From Ailanthus altissimus (lineage: Eukaryota; Streptophyta; Magnoliopsida; Sapindales; Simaroubaceae), in contig OX327710.1 of assembly GCA_946807835.1 (NCBI GenBank), positions 11,644,501-11,708,500 of the forward strand: a stretch of DNA of 64,000 nucleotides, in the 5' to 3' direction. The position numbers and the translations under genes are program-made. The notes under the pieces are model-generated. The model ran no database searches. It had not been told where the DNA came from and saw only the letters and a program-made list of their open reading frames with translations. Positions 11,471-23,981 of the stretch are shown one piece after another; the first letter of the stretch is position 1; the number at the start of each line of letters is the position of its first letter.

Positions 11471-14150
11471 AGCATAATTATCTTTTTAGTATGGCAATGA
11501 AATTTGAAAAATGGATGTAAAATGGCATTCTTAAATGGATATCTTGAATAAGAGATCTATATGAAACAACCTAAAGGTTTTACATCTAGCCAAACTTCTG
11601 GTCTAGTGTGCAAACTGAAGAAGTCTATTTATAGACTTAAGTAGGCTTTCCAAAGTTGGAATATTTATTTTGATGAGGTAATTAGAGAGTCTGGTTTCAT
11701 CAAGAACAAAGAGGAATCATGTGAATATAAAAATGATAGTGACAGCATGGTAGTCTTCTTGGTTCTTTATATGGCTGACATACTTATTATCGAAAATTAT
11801 ATTGGTATGTTACAGTCAAGTAAATACATTAGTAAGAATTTCTCTATAAAGAATTTGGGAGATGCTTCCTATATACTGGGTATAAAGCTTTATAGAGATA
11901 GAGTTAAGAGGCTTATAAGACTCTCTTAATCATCAACATAGATAATGTCTTGAAAAGGTATAATTTTAGTAACTGTAAGACAATTAACCCATCTTTTAGA
12001 CATGGCATTCATCTTTCAAGGAAGATGTATCCTCGGAATGAGAATGAAAGAGTTAGAATGTCTAATATACCATTGCATCAACTATAGAAAGCTTGATGTA
12101 AACCACTATGTGTACCAAACTTGACATTAGTATGACTGTAAGTCTTATAAACAGGTATCAGTCTAATCCAAGTGAAGGCCATTGAATGGCTGTGAAATAT
12201 ATCCTAAAATATCTTAAGGGTACCAATGACAAGTTTCTGATATATGAAAAAAGTGACTTACAGTGAGGAGATATATAGATTCAAACTTCCAGTCTGATCC
12301 AGATAATAGAAAGTCTATATTTGGGTATTGATGGAGGCATAAAAGCACTAGTATGACATGTACCCAACCTTCATATTTTTCTCCAAATCATACATATTTG
12401 GATATTTAATTGTATTTTTTTTATATCATAAATAGATGCAAGATGGAAAATTTGATGTATAGGAACAAACAGGAGGTGAATCGGACATCAAACAAAGAAG
12501 TTACGCTCAAAATATGAAAGTGAGTACCAAGGCTGGGCACCACATAGGCGCTGCGGTGTTCAGGTCAGTAGCCGAGCATCGAGGTGCCCACAACCCAACA
12601 CCGCAGCACCCAGCGAGGCTTTTCAAAGTCGTGTTTTTAGGTCTTTGCACCGTGGCGCCCGTGCGACATATAAAATCCCCTCTTAACTCTCCTATTTCAT
12701 CTTGGATTCGAAGCCCTTCGCCCATAGGGTTTCTCATACCAATAAAAATACTCTTTTGAGATCAAATACAGAGACTTTAGAAAGGAAAAAATGTAAAGAA
12801 ATAATTCACAATATAAAATCAAAGATCAAAGCCAAGAAATCAAGATTCAAGATCAAGATTCAAGCTTTAAGTTAAAATTGAGAGAGAAGCAACCAAAGAC
12901 GTCTTCTTGATTAGTTTTTCTTCTCTTTTCTTATTATTATGTTCTCGTTCTTGCTGTTCTTCATGGATTAGTTTGATACTTTTTATTTTGTGATGAGCTA
13001 AATTTGTTATTCTAGGGTTAGACTATGTGAACTTAGTATGTAGTTGGATTTCATTGATTCTTAGTTTATGAACTTAATTATTGAAATTGATTCATTCTAT
13101 CTTATATTTATTACTTTCATTATATCTGGCTAATATTATGAATGATTGAGGAACCATGGTAAACTTGACAAAGGGATACATGGTTGAGCCTATGATAGTT
13201 TGATGCATGATTATAGGGTAACAACTATGAGTTCCATCTAGGATAGACATATACCTGGGTGGCATGTATGGTATAATTTAGGCTTGATCTTAATAAATTA
13301 CATTTTGATTTGATTACCATAGATATATAGGTGATTGTTAGAATGTGTAATATAGTCACTTGACCATCGACAGAGGTTTGTGATGAAATTAGTGTCTAAG
13401 CCAATAATTTATATTAAGGGATAAAATAAGTGGTTAATGAATCCAATAAAATACTAGGGGATGAGTCTATACCCTAGATTATTATCCTTTGGTGAATTTA
13501 TATCTCTTGTTTGTTTGCTAGTTAGGTTTAGTTTAATTTGATAAAATTAGGTTAATAAATTCAGTTTCAGATTTTGATTTTTCTAAATAAAATTTAAGTA
13601 GATATAATTTTAGTAATTGATTAAAGAATTAGATCACGTAGTCCCTGTAGGATCGATACTTGGACTTAAATCCTATATTACTTGATACGATAGTGTGCAC
13701 TTGTGCTAGGCTATTAAAGTACACATCAGTTATGTATTCATTCTCAATGGTGCTACAATAAGTTGAAAAAGAAACAAACAGTCATTCACAGCTAATTCCA
13801 CAACAGAGACAGAATATATTACAGGCTCAAAAGCAGCAAAAGAAGTAGTGTGGATACATAAATTTATCGTTGAACTTAGAATAGTTACAAGTGCAATGGA
13901 TTATATACCATTGTTTTGCGACAATATCAGAGCCATTGCACAAGCTAAAAAATCGAGAATACACCAAAAGTCTAACATGTAGAAAGAAAATATCATATCA
14001 TTAGAGAAATCTTAGCTAGAGGAAATGTAATAGTTTATAGAGTAGACTTTATGAATAATGTAACAGACCCATTTACTAAAGCTTTAACTCCAAAAATATT
14101 TGAAAAACATGTAGAGTCAGTAGGTATTAGATACCATCATGAATAGCACT
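11470..14150 (+). pseudogene. plus-strand Copia pol remnant (RT, RNase H), split by a solo LTR
   Basis: The plus-strand frame starts in mid-reverse-transcriptase: MAFLNGYLE and IYMKQPKGF (about 11520-11580), VCKLKKSIYRLK (about 11610), and MVVFLVLYMADILII (about 11747), where the usual YVDD active site is altered to YMAD. FSIKNLGDASYILGIKLYRD then ends near 11910. RNase H starts near 12180 and is cut after RKSIFGY at 12328. It resumes at 13734 with VFILNGA and ends with DPFTKALTPKIFEKHVESVG (about 14066-14125). The 5' half (gag, protease, integrase) is absent. At about 11470 it meets the opposite-strand Copia remnant head-to-head. Confidence 0.85.
12329..13728 (+). mobile_element. solo LTR (1400 bp) inside Copia RNase H
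   Basis: Starts TGATGGAGG and ends GTACACATCA, with perfect TGATG/CATCA inverted ends, flanked by GGTAT (12324-12328) and GTTAT (13729-13733). Removing it restores the Copia frame RKSIFGY-VFILNG, which fixes the boundaries. It is clearly related to the copy at 14808-16114; both share the 'accatcgacagaggtttg' stretch. A GC-rich segment at about 12530-12670 carries overlapping open frames on both strands, and these are not genes. Confidence 0.88.
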
Positions 14151-14807
14151 AAACCAAGTGAGAGTTATTGGGATTTATGCTTAGTGTCATCCCTTTTTTG
14201 TATGAATATTTATTTTATATTTATACTATTATTATTTCATTAAATTGCCGATTATATTAAATATATGGTAAGATGCTAGTAACATTTCAAATATTGTATA
14301 ATCTAAAAAAGTTGGATCTAGTTTAAAGGAGTTTAGATCAATGTTAAGAATTAGCAACACTGAGAGTTATAAATACTAAGAATTAGCACTAATAAGAGTT
14401 AACATGTTATAAGAGTTAGCGAAATCTAAAGAGTTAGAACTTTGTCTGAAGTGGAACAAAGACCTGAGAATATATTAGTAATAATGTAGTTGCAAAGAGT
14501 TGTAAATTGTGCTAGGAAATGTCATTATGTAAATATGTTCTCAAATACTATGTTTCTGATCTATGTTCACTAATGCAGGTCTATCAATGAAGACCTTAAT
14601 ATAAATATAGATCAGTGTATATCTATATCTAGATGGTCTGGATAGTTAATCTTAGCAAACCATAATTTTAGTAGAAGCTCGTATAGAGATACAGGTATTC
14701 AGTAAGGACTGGGTAACTCACGAGGACCTCTAATAAACATCTCATAAAATCATTAATAAAGGGTCATCTCGAGTTTAGTAGTATTCATGGTCCTTTGACC
14801 TGAGGGC

Positions 14808-16114
14808 TGATAGGGGTTAATTAAGTCTAATATTTTTATCTTCCAAACTTACTATTTGTTCGTAGAAATTAATATTATTTGGCTTTTTTATGTATTTTAT
14901 TATTATTATTGTAGGTTAGGAGTCAACGGAGTAGATAGGGTCGAAACTCTAATAAAAATAAGTAAACAAAATCAAATTATGATAGTAAGAGCTACGGTGT
15001 TTTGATACAATACCCAGTGTCGCAGCTCCTAGAAACGCGCATCGTGACGCCCAAAACAGTATCTACAGCGCTTAGAATTCAGCATCGTGGTGCGCAAACA
15101 GTAATAGGGAATAGTATTTGACTTGTATTTAATGTTTAACAATAATTTAAAGATATAAACTTATAAATAATAAACTAAAAATCTTAATTAAAGAGGGGAA
15201 GAGAAAAAAAAAGAATCAAAATGAGAAAGAAAGAGCAATTTTTAGAGAATCAAGAACACTAAAAGATTGAAGGCTGCAGAAAAATTATTTGTATCTTTTC
15301 AACTCTTTATCTTTCTAATTTTCTATGATTTTCAGGGTGTTATTCTTAATAAGCTGTAAAACTCTTTATTTCATCATGACTTAAGTTTTTTATTTATTTT
15401 TAAGGTTAGACCTTTGAACCTTAGTATATAGTTAGATTTTATTACTTCTTAGTTTTTGAACTTAATACATTATAATTGATTTATTTTATCTGAGTTTAAT
15501 GCTTTCATTATATTTGGTCAATATTTTAAATGATTGAAGAACCATTATGAACTTGACAAAGGAATTCATATGTTTAGTCTATGATAGTTTGATGCATGAT
15601 CATAGGGTAACAACTATAAGTTCCATATAGGATAGATATATACATAGATGAAATGTATGGTATTATTTAGACTTAATCTTAATGAATTACATTCTGATTT
15701 AATTACCATAGACATATAAGTGATTATTAGAATGTGTAATATAGTTACTTGACCATCGACAGAGGCTTGTAATGAGATTAGTGTCTAAGCCAATTAATTG
15801 GTATTAAGGGATTAACTAAGATATTAATAAGTCCAATAAAATACTAGAGGATGAGTTTATACCCTAGATTATTATCTTTTGGTGAACTTATCTCTTGTTT
15901 GCTACTGTTTAGGTTAATTTAATTAATAGAATTAAGTTAGTTAAATAAATTTTAAATTTTAGTTTTCTAAATAAAATTTAAGTAATTATAATTTTGGTAC
16001 TCAATTGAAAGAATTAGATTACATAGTTCCTATGGGATTGATACTTGGACTTAAAATCCTATATTACTTATTATGATAATGTGCGCTTGCGGTAAGCTAC
16101 TATAGCACCAATCA
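14808..16114 (+). mobile_element. solo LTR (1307 bp) nested in the Copia 3' LTR
   Basis: Starts TGATAGGGG and ends ACCAATCA. It lies exactly between 'gacctgag' and 'cacggtaggcttgtgag', which are contiguous (as reverse complement) in the LTR copies at 22190 and 9760. The flanks AGGGC/AGCAC are a weakly preserved 5-bp target duplication. The body matches the solo LTR at 12329-13728, including the 'gatcgatacttggactta'-type U5. A GC-richer island lies at about 15000-15110. Confidence 0.8.
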
Positions 16115-17485
16115 AGCACCACGGTAGGCTTGTGAGTGATCCATCATACTTTGGTTCCACATATGTTAGAAACCTTTCATGATCTGATCGTTGGATGTCG
16201 CTGGATATGATCCGATACTCATAGACTCTGATGTGCGTAGATATGGGATCTATCAGTTCATTTGGGTGAGTAATATATCCTGATGCTCCAAGATTATGTT
16301 TTAGAAAGTCTTATGACCATAAGCAATAAAAAAACTAGGAAAAGAGTTATCCTAAGAATAAATAATATCATAAAAGTATTTGTGGATATTATTTATTGAA
16401 ATACAAATCTAGAGATAAGTTTACTGTTTAGCATATGGAAATTTAACGATGTTGATCTATGTCTCCGCTCTTCCAAGATATCAATGATGGAAAGATTATA
16501 CGGATATATTATATCCTCAACTTATATAGTCTAACGCGCTGCTTTATGTTATTCGTAACATGTGTGTAAGACATTGTTCACGGACGTATAGACAAGTTTT
16601 ATATGACAAACCATTCGTGGACCTAGAGAGTCTCACAATATAAAGTGTACTCATTATGCACCGGGGTAGTATATTGGATTGAACAGTTTGGTCCAAGAAA
16701 TTTTCACAAATCGAAAATATATTTCAGGGGTTCATCAGAATGTATATTTGTCAAGACTTAAATGTTAAGTATATCATATAATTAGTTGACAAGAGTTTTT
16801 AACCAATAAGATGTTGACAAGTGGCACAATATTGTCCATAAATTATTTTTTACCTTAAAATTACCGATTTTCCTTGCTAGTAAAAATAAGTAAGGTAAAA
16901 GTAATTATTCAAAAAGAATTTTTAAATAATTAATGCAAAATTCATTTATTATCATTATTGTGAAATGAAAAACATCAATTATGGCAATTATATAATATAA
17001 ATAATTAGGGATCTTGATATTAGCCATTTAATTACTTAAAATAATTAAAGATATTCCATATGTTAGGTATAAGAATATTTGGTGACTATTAATCAAGTGT
17101 TTTGATAAGATAATGGCATGGAATGGCCAACAATGTTGAATAGCAGGGAGAGCACTTTTATTAGTCATTATTTTGACAAAATTATTTAAAGCTCTCTTTG
17201 ATTCATTCATTTAAGCCATCTACGTATGAGAGAGTTGTGAAAGAATAAGCTAAGTGTTTTTTATAAGTATTCTATGCAAAGGGTTGTGTGAGAATAAAGA
17301 CCAAAAATATTTTATTCATCTTATCTCTTATAAGAAACAAAGATAAATAGAATCAAAGTATTTGAGAGATTAATACCTATTGCTAAAAATTCTGTGGCTA
17401 CAATTCTAGATTCATAATCCCACCATTTTTTTTGTGAACTAAAATTGTACAACAGCACACTTCATGGTGAGCTCAAGACTTAGAG

Positions 17486-17542
17486 ATTGGAGTTCTTGAA
17501 GTATATTGGAGTTCTTGAAGTATATTGGAGTTCTTGAAGTAT
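17486..17542 (+). repeat. 19-bp tandem repeat, 3 copies
   Basis: Three exact, adjacent copies of ATTGGAGTTCTTGAAGTAT within the U5 part of the plus-strand Copia 3' LTR. Confidence 0.95.
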
Positions 17543-17749
17543 TGAAAGGTACCTTCAATCCGGGTAAGTTTTCTCACTTGTAATTTGTTTAATTGATACA
17601 TATGATCATATACAAGATATACGTGTATGATTATGTTGGATTGATTGCATTTTATATGTGATACTTCTGCTGCTTGTAATAAGTTTTTAAAATTATATGT
17701 ACACTTAGTTAATCACAAATTCACTTAACACATAATACTGCAATGCTGA

Positions 17750-18102
17750 AGGCATAGCCACCAGTGTTACAGTTTCAACCTTTACAGCGCTCTTAGCACC
17801 GCGCTGAGCTTTCGACGTTGGAGGTTCTGTTCTTCAGAGCCGTAGCGCTAGGCCTTCAATGCTACAGCCTGGAAATCCCAGCACTGAGGTGCTCCTTACC
17901 AATGCTGTGAAGCTAGGGCCTAGACAGCCCCAGCACCATAATGCAGAGTGACACAGACACGGCGTCCCTTTAGCTACATCATGATTACACATATTTTAAC
18001 ATTTGAAATGAATAATTGGCAGCTTAGAGATGTCCTAATTACACTACGGACACTCTAATTAAGTACACAAATAGCACACAATCATGAATTTTAATACCAA
18101 TT
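17750..18102 (-). other. primer site and leader of the minus-strand Copia
   Basis: Immediately outside the minus-strand LTR end (18103) is TGGTATTAAAAT (18088-18099, minus strand), a decayed form of the tRNA-iMet primer site TGGTATCAGAGC that is intact at 61863. The rest parallels the leader at 61875-62200, including an ATTTCAAATGTT/ATTTCAAGTGTT match and a GC-rich segment full of CAGCGCT-like words (17765-17970). It is truncated at the left by the plus-strand insert. Confidence 0.6.
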
Positions 18103-21100
18103 TGAAAGTGCACTATGCATTGAATGAGTATGTACATTTTAATTTTTTTAATTACACATCACACATACATAATTAAGTGCAGCATGATATAAAAAAAATA
18201 TTTCATTACACTAATGAGATATTATGAAACTCATTTTTGAAGTAAGCTTTGTGCAGTTCTAGTCTAAAACTCAATGGGATCCTTTGAGTTAGAACGGTAA
18301 CATTACTTCTCCCTATAATATTTCTTAAAGCAATACTTGCTTCCTTTAATCTCTCGTCTAAGTAACTATAAATATGTGTGCTTAATTTTCTTTTATTTAC
18401 CCTTCATATGTATACTTGTAATTGAATCACGGCTTCATTTATATAGAAAATGTTACTACCCCACTTAACTAATTAGAAAATAATCAGTGTCTAAGTGTTT
18501 TGAGCATGAGGTGCCATTTTAAAATTGCACCTCATGCTTATAAAAAGAAGCTAATGGCATTGAGTCTTTTGGCTGGCTGAATATGAATGCGATTTTTGGC
18601 CATTTAACTTTCAAAAGGTATTAAACAATAATACCACATACTTGTAACTTAGCATGACGATGCAATAATCAAATAAAGAAATAGCCATTAGTTAGCACAT
18701 AGTTAGTTATGCTAAGGATTTGGCTGAAATTTACTAATCAAATAGGTAGGCCATTTTTATTCATTATTTCAAAAAGACACCCCTTGCATGTTAAAAATAC
18801 ATAACAAGTTCAAATGGCCAACACATGAATATTCCATCATTTGGCTGAATAAGTCTTCACATGCCAACATTTACTCAAACAATTTATTTAGCCAAGAATA
18901 ATTATTAATAATTAATAATTAAATAGGCCATTCAAATCATGTCACGTGTAATGTCATTACAAATTAATGGCATGACATGTGACATCCAATAGAAATGATA
19001 AAGTGACAAGTCCCACTTGCCAAGATCCTGAACTTAACACTTAAACCATAACTATTTCTTTAAAGATTTTGAAATAATTTTGATTTTCTGAGAACTTCTT
19101 AAATTGAACTATTCGATCTTGTACGTTACCCCAATGCACAATGAGTACACTTCATATAGTGAGACTCCTTAGGTTCACACTCGTTTTGTCTTACTGAACT
19201 CTTTCGTAAGTCTATAAATGATGCCCCACACACATATTATGGAATTAACAAAAATGGCATGTTGAGCCATACAAGTTAAGGTTAATACATATTAGTATAA
19301 TCTCTCCATCATATATATCTTAAAAAAATGGAGATATAAATCAACACCGTAAAATCTCAATATGCTCAATCGTAAACTTATCTCCAAATTCGTATTCCCA
19401 TAAACAACATCCGCAAATATTTTTGCGATATTATTTTTTCTATAGGAAACTCTTTCCCAGATAGATTACTTATGGCCATAAAAAATTTTAGAATACAATC
19501 ATGGAGCATTTGGATATATTGTTGATGTGAGTATATGATTTACGAATGTATATGTAATTTCAAAAAAAAATTACAATACACAACAGAAGTATATTAACAA
19601 ATTACACTCATTTATAACATATATGTACAAATATCACATACATGTACAAATATAACTATTATACAAAATCATAAATGATGAACACTTACCTAATGAAGGT
19701 AGCTTTACAAAACTTCAAGTCCTCCAAGTTTTCAAGTAAAAAACCCATCTTGAAGTGTATTCTTAAAAAATTCTAGTCCATAATGGTTTGGTGAAATTAT
19801 GGAGCTAGAATAGTAATTTTGATTTAAAATTTCTAACAACATGTATTCAAATTATTTTAGTACAAATATTTGTTTCTAAAAATGGAGATGATGAATATAT
19901 GCATACAATTCTTGTACAATTCTTCAAACAATTTTTATAAAATAATTATTTTGAACAACTATTATCTAAAATCATTTTTATATCTCTATTTTTCTTTGAT
20001 ACATGATAGACATCCATGAGAAAAGAAGAAGAAAAGAGGTTCCTGATGTGTTTTCAACACATGAAAGAACCAAAAGTAATACACTCTCTTATTTCTACAT
20101 CACTTGGCCGAATCATCCAAGTGTAGAAAATGAAAATCATTTTTCATTCCTTTTTTTTTTAGCTTTTATTGCACTTCTTAAATGCTCCATTTTCTAAATT
20201 AATAAAAAAGAAAGTGTTTTCTTCATTTTTTACTTGATGAAAAACTTAATACTTTCACCATCTTTCTCCCTATCATTGCTGAACCCATCAACAAGCCAAA
20301 ATGAACACTACTTTCATTTAATCTATTTTTTATTTTAATGGCCAACATTTGACCATCTTTTGTATAAGTGCTCCACTTACACAATATGATGGCATGACCC
20401 TCTTTTCCAATTTATTAATATGCCACTTAATAAAATAGCAAACACACTATCCTATTATCAAATTAAATGGCCGACAATCATTTGAATCAAATGAATAAAA
20501 AATTTATTTAATGGCCAACATTAATTTCACTTGATTCAATTGGCCTCCACCATTCACAATGGCATGTTATTTTATTTTATTAAACAAAATTAATATAACC
20601 AATTTATATTAATAATGTTTAGTTTATTTAATTTATTTCATAATATTATAAAATAAAGCATAACTATTTTTTTACTTTATTTTATTGATATTGCATGTTA
20701 CAAAATTAAGGGCTTAGATTTTGTCACTTGTCACACCATCTTATTGGTTAACAACTCTTATTAACTAATTAAATGATGTACTTGATAATTAAGTCTTGAA
20801 AAATATGCATCCCGAGGGATCTCGAAACAATTATTTAATTTTGCTGTAATTTACTGGACCAAATTATTTAATCCAGTCCGTTACTCTAGTGCGCAATAAA
20901 TACACTTTATATTGTGAGATTCTCTAGGTCTACTCCCAGTTTGTCATATGGAGCTCCTCCATATATCCGTGAATGATGCCCCACACACACGTTACGAATA
21001 TTACAAAGTAGCGCGTTAAACTATACAATATGAGGTTATAGCATATTCGTATAATCCTTCCGTCATTTATATCCTAAAAAAGCAGAGATATAGATCATCA

Positions 21101-22826
21101 TCATCAAATCTCTATTTACTCAACCATGAACTTATTTTTAGATTTATATTTTCAAAAATAATGTCCACAAACACTTTCGGTGTTTATGCTTGTGGCCACA
21201 AGACTTTCTAAAATACAATCTCAAAGCATCAAGATATACAACTCACTCATATGAGCTAATGGATCCTATATCTATGCATACCAGACTCCATGAGCATTGG
21301 ATCATACCTAGCGACACTCAACGGTTAGATTGTGAAAGGTTTCTAACATGCGTGGAATCAAAGTATTGTGGATCACTCACAAGCCCACCATGGCGCTCAG
21401 GTCAAACGACCACGAATACTACTTAACTCAAAAAAACCTTCCATTAATGGCTTTATGAGATGGCTATTGAAGGTCTCGTGAGACTGTTCAGTACCTGGTC
21501 CTCACTGAATACCTGCATCTCTATACAAGCTTCCACTAAGGTTATGGTTTGTTAAGACTAACTATCTGGACCATTCAGATATAGACATACACTAATCTAT
21601 ATTAATGGGTTTCATCAATAGACCCGCATTGATAAAAATAGATCAGGAATATAGTGTTTGAGAACATACTTGCATAATGACATTTTTTAGTTCCATCTGC
21701 AACTCTTTGCAGCTACGTTATTACTAATATATTCTCAAGTCTTTGTCCCATTTCAGACAAGAATCTACCTATTTAAATTTCGCTAACTCTTATAACCTAC
21801 TAACTCTTAGCATTGCTAACTCTTTGCATTTATAACTTTTAGTGTTGCTAACTCTTAGCATTGATTTAAACTCCTTTAAACTAGATATGAACTCCTTCAT
21901 ATCATACAATATCTGAAATATTACAAGCATCTTACCATTAATAATTAATAATATTAATAATTTTATTAGAATTGATAATTATATAAATATTATAATTAAA
22001 TATTTATACATAATGGGATGGCACGTAAGCACAAATTTTAACATATACAACTCATCCATATGAGCTGACAGATTTTATAGCTACACACACCAGACTCCAT
22101 GAGCATCGAATCATACCCAGTGACACCCAACAGTCAGATCATTAAATGTCTCTGACATGTGTGGAGCCTAAGTATGATGGATTACTCACAAGCCCACCGC
22201 GGTGCTCAGGTCAAAAGACCACAAATACTACTAAACTAGGAAGAACCCTCTATTGACTGCTTTATAAGATGTCTATTAGAGGTCTTGATTGAGTCTATTC
22301 AGTAGCTAGTCCTTACTGAATACCTACATGTCTCTATGAGCTTCTACTAAACTCATAATCTACTAAGACTTACCATCTAGACCATCCAGATGTAGATATA
22401 AACCAATCTATGTTAAATAAGGTTTTCACTAACAAACCTGCATCAGTGAAAATAGATCAGGAACATAACATTCAAGAATATACTTGCACAATGACATTTC
22501 TTAGCATTATTTACATCATTTGCAGCTATATCATTGCTAATATATCATCGGGTCTTTGTCCCATTTCAAATAAGGCTCTAACTCTTTAGATTTTGCTGAC
22601 TCTTATAACCTGCTAACTCTTAACAATGCTAACTCTTAGCAATTATAACTCTCAGCATTGCTACATCTTAACCCTAGTCTAAATTCTTTTAGACTAGATC
22701 TGAACTCATTCAGATTATACAATGTTTGAAATATTACAAGCATCTTACTATATATGTTTAATATTAATAAATTTATTCAAGTGCTTATCATACAATTGGA
22801 ATGGCACATAAGCACCATTTCCAACA
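18103..22826 (-). repeat. 5' LTR of the minus-strand Copia, split by another LTR
   Basis: The two segments 18103-19519 and 22049-22826 together make about 2.2 kb and match 8224-10404 throughout. The minus-strand start is TGTTGGAAATGGTGC at 22826 and the end is CACTTTCA at 18103. The break follows a GGATATA stretch (19512-19518) and continues with TACAACTCATCC (22046), which is contiguous in the 8224-10404 copy as ggatataccactcaccc. Confidence 0.82.
19520..22043 (-). mobile_element. solo LTR of the same Copia family (2524 bp)
   Basis: Starts TGTTGATG and ends TTTTAACA, flanked by TATAT (19515-19519) and TATAC (22044-22048). On the minus strand the right part (20900-22040) matches the U3 side of the neighbouring LTRs, while the left part (19520-20750) is a more diverged U5 side. 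No primer site, polypurine tract or coding sequence lies inside, so it is a solo LTR inserted into a relative. Confidence 0.78.
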
Positions 22827-22831
22827 AAAGT

Positions 22832-23660
22832 AAGGTTAAATAGGCAACCTCAAGATTAACTTGAAGAAAATAAGGTAAATATCAATCTCACTAGTTGAGG
22901 GCACAATAGTGTATTCCTTAAGATTTAGGACCTTAAGCTCGTATTTTTTGGTATTTGATATCTAACCTTGAGTGTTATGAATCTATCTTGGTCATATCAA
23001 AGAGGCAGTTTGATGGGCAATCAAACTTATATAGGATATCCCCATCAGTTTAAGGGTGTTCTTTCCCCTTTTGGGCCTACTTATCGACCCCTCGATGCTA
23101 CTTTCCCATGAAAGGTACTAGTCGACACTTCCTGATCCTCTACTTCTCCATTCATGATCTGCTTAGAATCCTCCTCAACAACTAGCTCAACCTTAGCCTC
23201 TCTCTCTTGGTTGATCTCTTTAACTAGGTCTTGAATTTCTTACTCTTCCTAAGCACCTCCTTCTATAACTCTTTGGATCATGCTACTCCTAGTGTTTGAG
23301 TCCCCTTCAAAGTTGCTAGACTCTTGACCAAATATGTTTTGGGAGTCATTAGCCTTCCTTATATCCGAAGATATTTTTTCATTAACCGACCTAAAGATGA
23401 CAAGACCTAATAACCTATTCCCTAAGCATTCAAGCAAAAAAGGATGAACACTCCATGGCTCAAGGCTAAGCACTCATACTTTGAAGAATAAAGAATAAAA
23501 AATAAATTAAAAAAATCCAAAAAAATGGCTTGAAATAAAGGAAGACAAAGTAAATATGAGTCAAAATAACTTACTTAAAGATGAAACTGAAGATTTGAAG
23601 TAGGTTCTTGCATTGGAATTAGATGAATGATCTTCAAATGAGGGGCTTCTCTCTCTAAAA
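22832..23660 (-). pseudogene. 5' part of the broken Transposase_28-like gene
   Basis: Read on the minus strand from about 23660. There is an acidic, Ser-rich N-terminal segment (NDSQNIFGQESSNFEGDSN, about 23360-23300), then KVRYQIPKNTSLRS (about 22960-22920) and EIDIYLIFFKLILRLPI, ending at the Copia insertion. The sequence continues at 8223. Several stops and frame changes. Upstream on this strand (23620-23740) is a pyrimidine/purine-rich leader with TATATATTAAAGG-like sequence that could have been its promoter. A remnant, not a gene. Confidence 0.5.
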
Positions 23661-23802
23661 ACATAATTTTCTCTCTAGATAATTTTGGCAAATGCAAAAT
23701 ACCTATAGAGGTAGGCCACCCTTTAATATATACAGAGTGCGTAAGGCAATCTCAACTATCAAAAAAGGAAATCTCAGTTATTAAAATAGAAAGATCTGAT
23801 GG

Positions 23803-23910
23803 TTGAGATCTATCTCATGAGTCTTTTCATATAATTGATGCAACTTTTTAGGACATTGAGATCTATCTCGAGAAAGTCTTTTCATATAATTGATGCAACT
23901 TTTTAAGACT
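23803..23910. repeat. 53-bp tandem duplication
   Basis: Two near-identical copies beginning TTGAGATCTATCTC (23803 and 23856), each containing TTTTCATATAATTGATGCAA. Confidence 0.9.
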
Positions 23911-23981
23911 TAGTCCAGTCATCTAATCAAAATTAATGGTTTTAGATGAGGTCATATGCATATACACTAAAGCGGCCTTAT

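Larger units (their letters stand above)
14166..17750 (+). repeat. 3' LTR of the plus-strand Copia fragment (interrupted)
   Basis: Begins at TATTGGGATTTATGC (a changed TGTTGG start) right after the pol end, and shares U3 landmarks with the LTRs at 8224, 18103 and 59587 in the opposite or same sense as expected. It is split by a solo LTR at 14808-16114. The remaining length is about 2.3 kb, like the other family members. The right end is not sharply defined; it meets the minus-strand element's leader near 17750. Confidence 0.7.
8224..22826 (-). mobile_element. nested minus-strand Copia retrotransposon (composite, 14.6 kb)
   Basis: The outer ends are TGAAAGTGC (8224) and TTTCCAACA (22826), flanked by GAAGT (8219-8223) and AAAGT (22827-22831), a 5-bp target duplication with one mismatch. 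The order on the minus strand is 5' LTR (22826 to 18103), decayed primer site, leader (to about 17750), foreign plus-strand insert, pol end (about 11470 to 10450), 3' LTR (10404 to 8224). The two LTRs are near-equal in length (about 2195 bp after removing the inner insertion, and 2181 bp) but differ at many positions, so the insertion is old. The interrupted host gene reads through across the join, which independently supports the outer boundaries. Confidence 0.8.

Noticed and set aside
12507..12759. Overlapping 76- and 81-codon frames on both strands
   Set aside because: Both lie in the GC-rich island of a solo LTR, where stop codons are rare; no protein-like signal.
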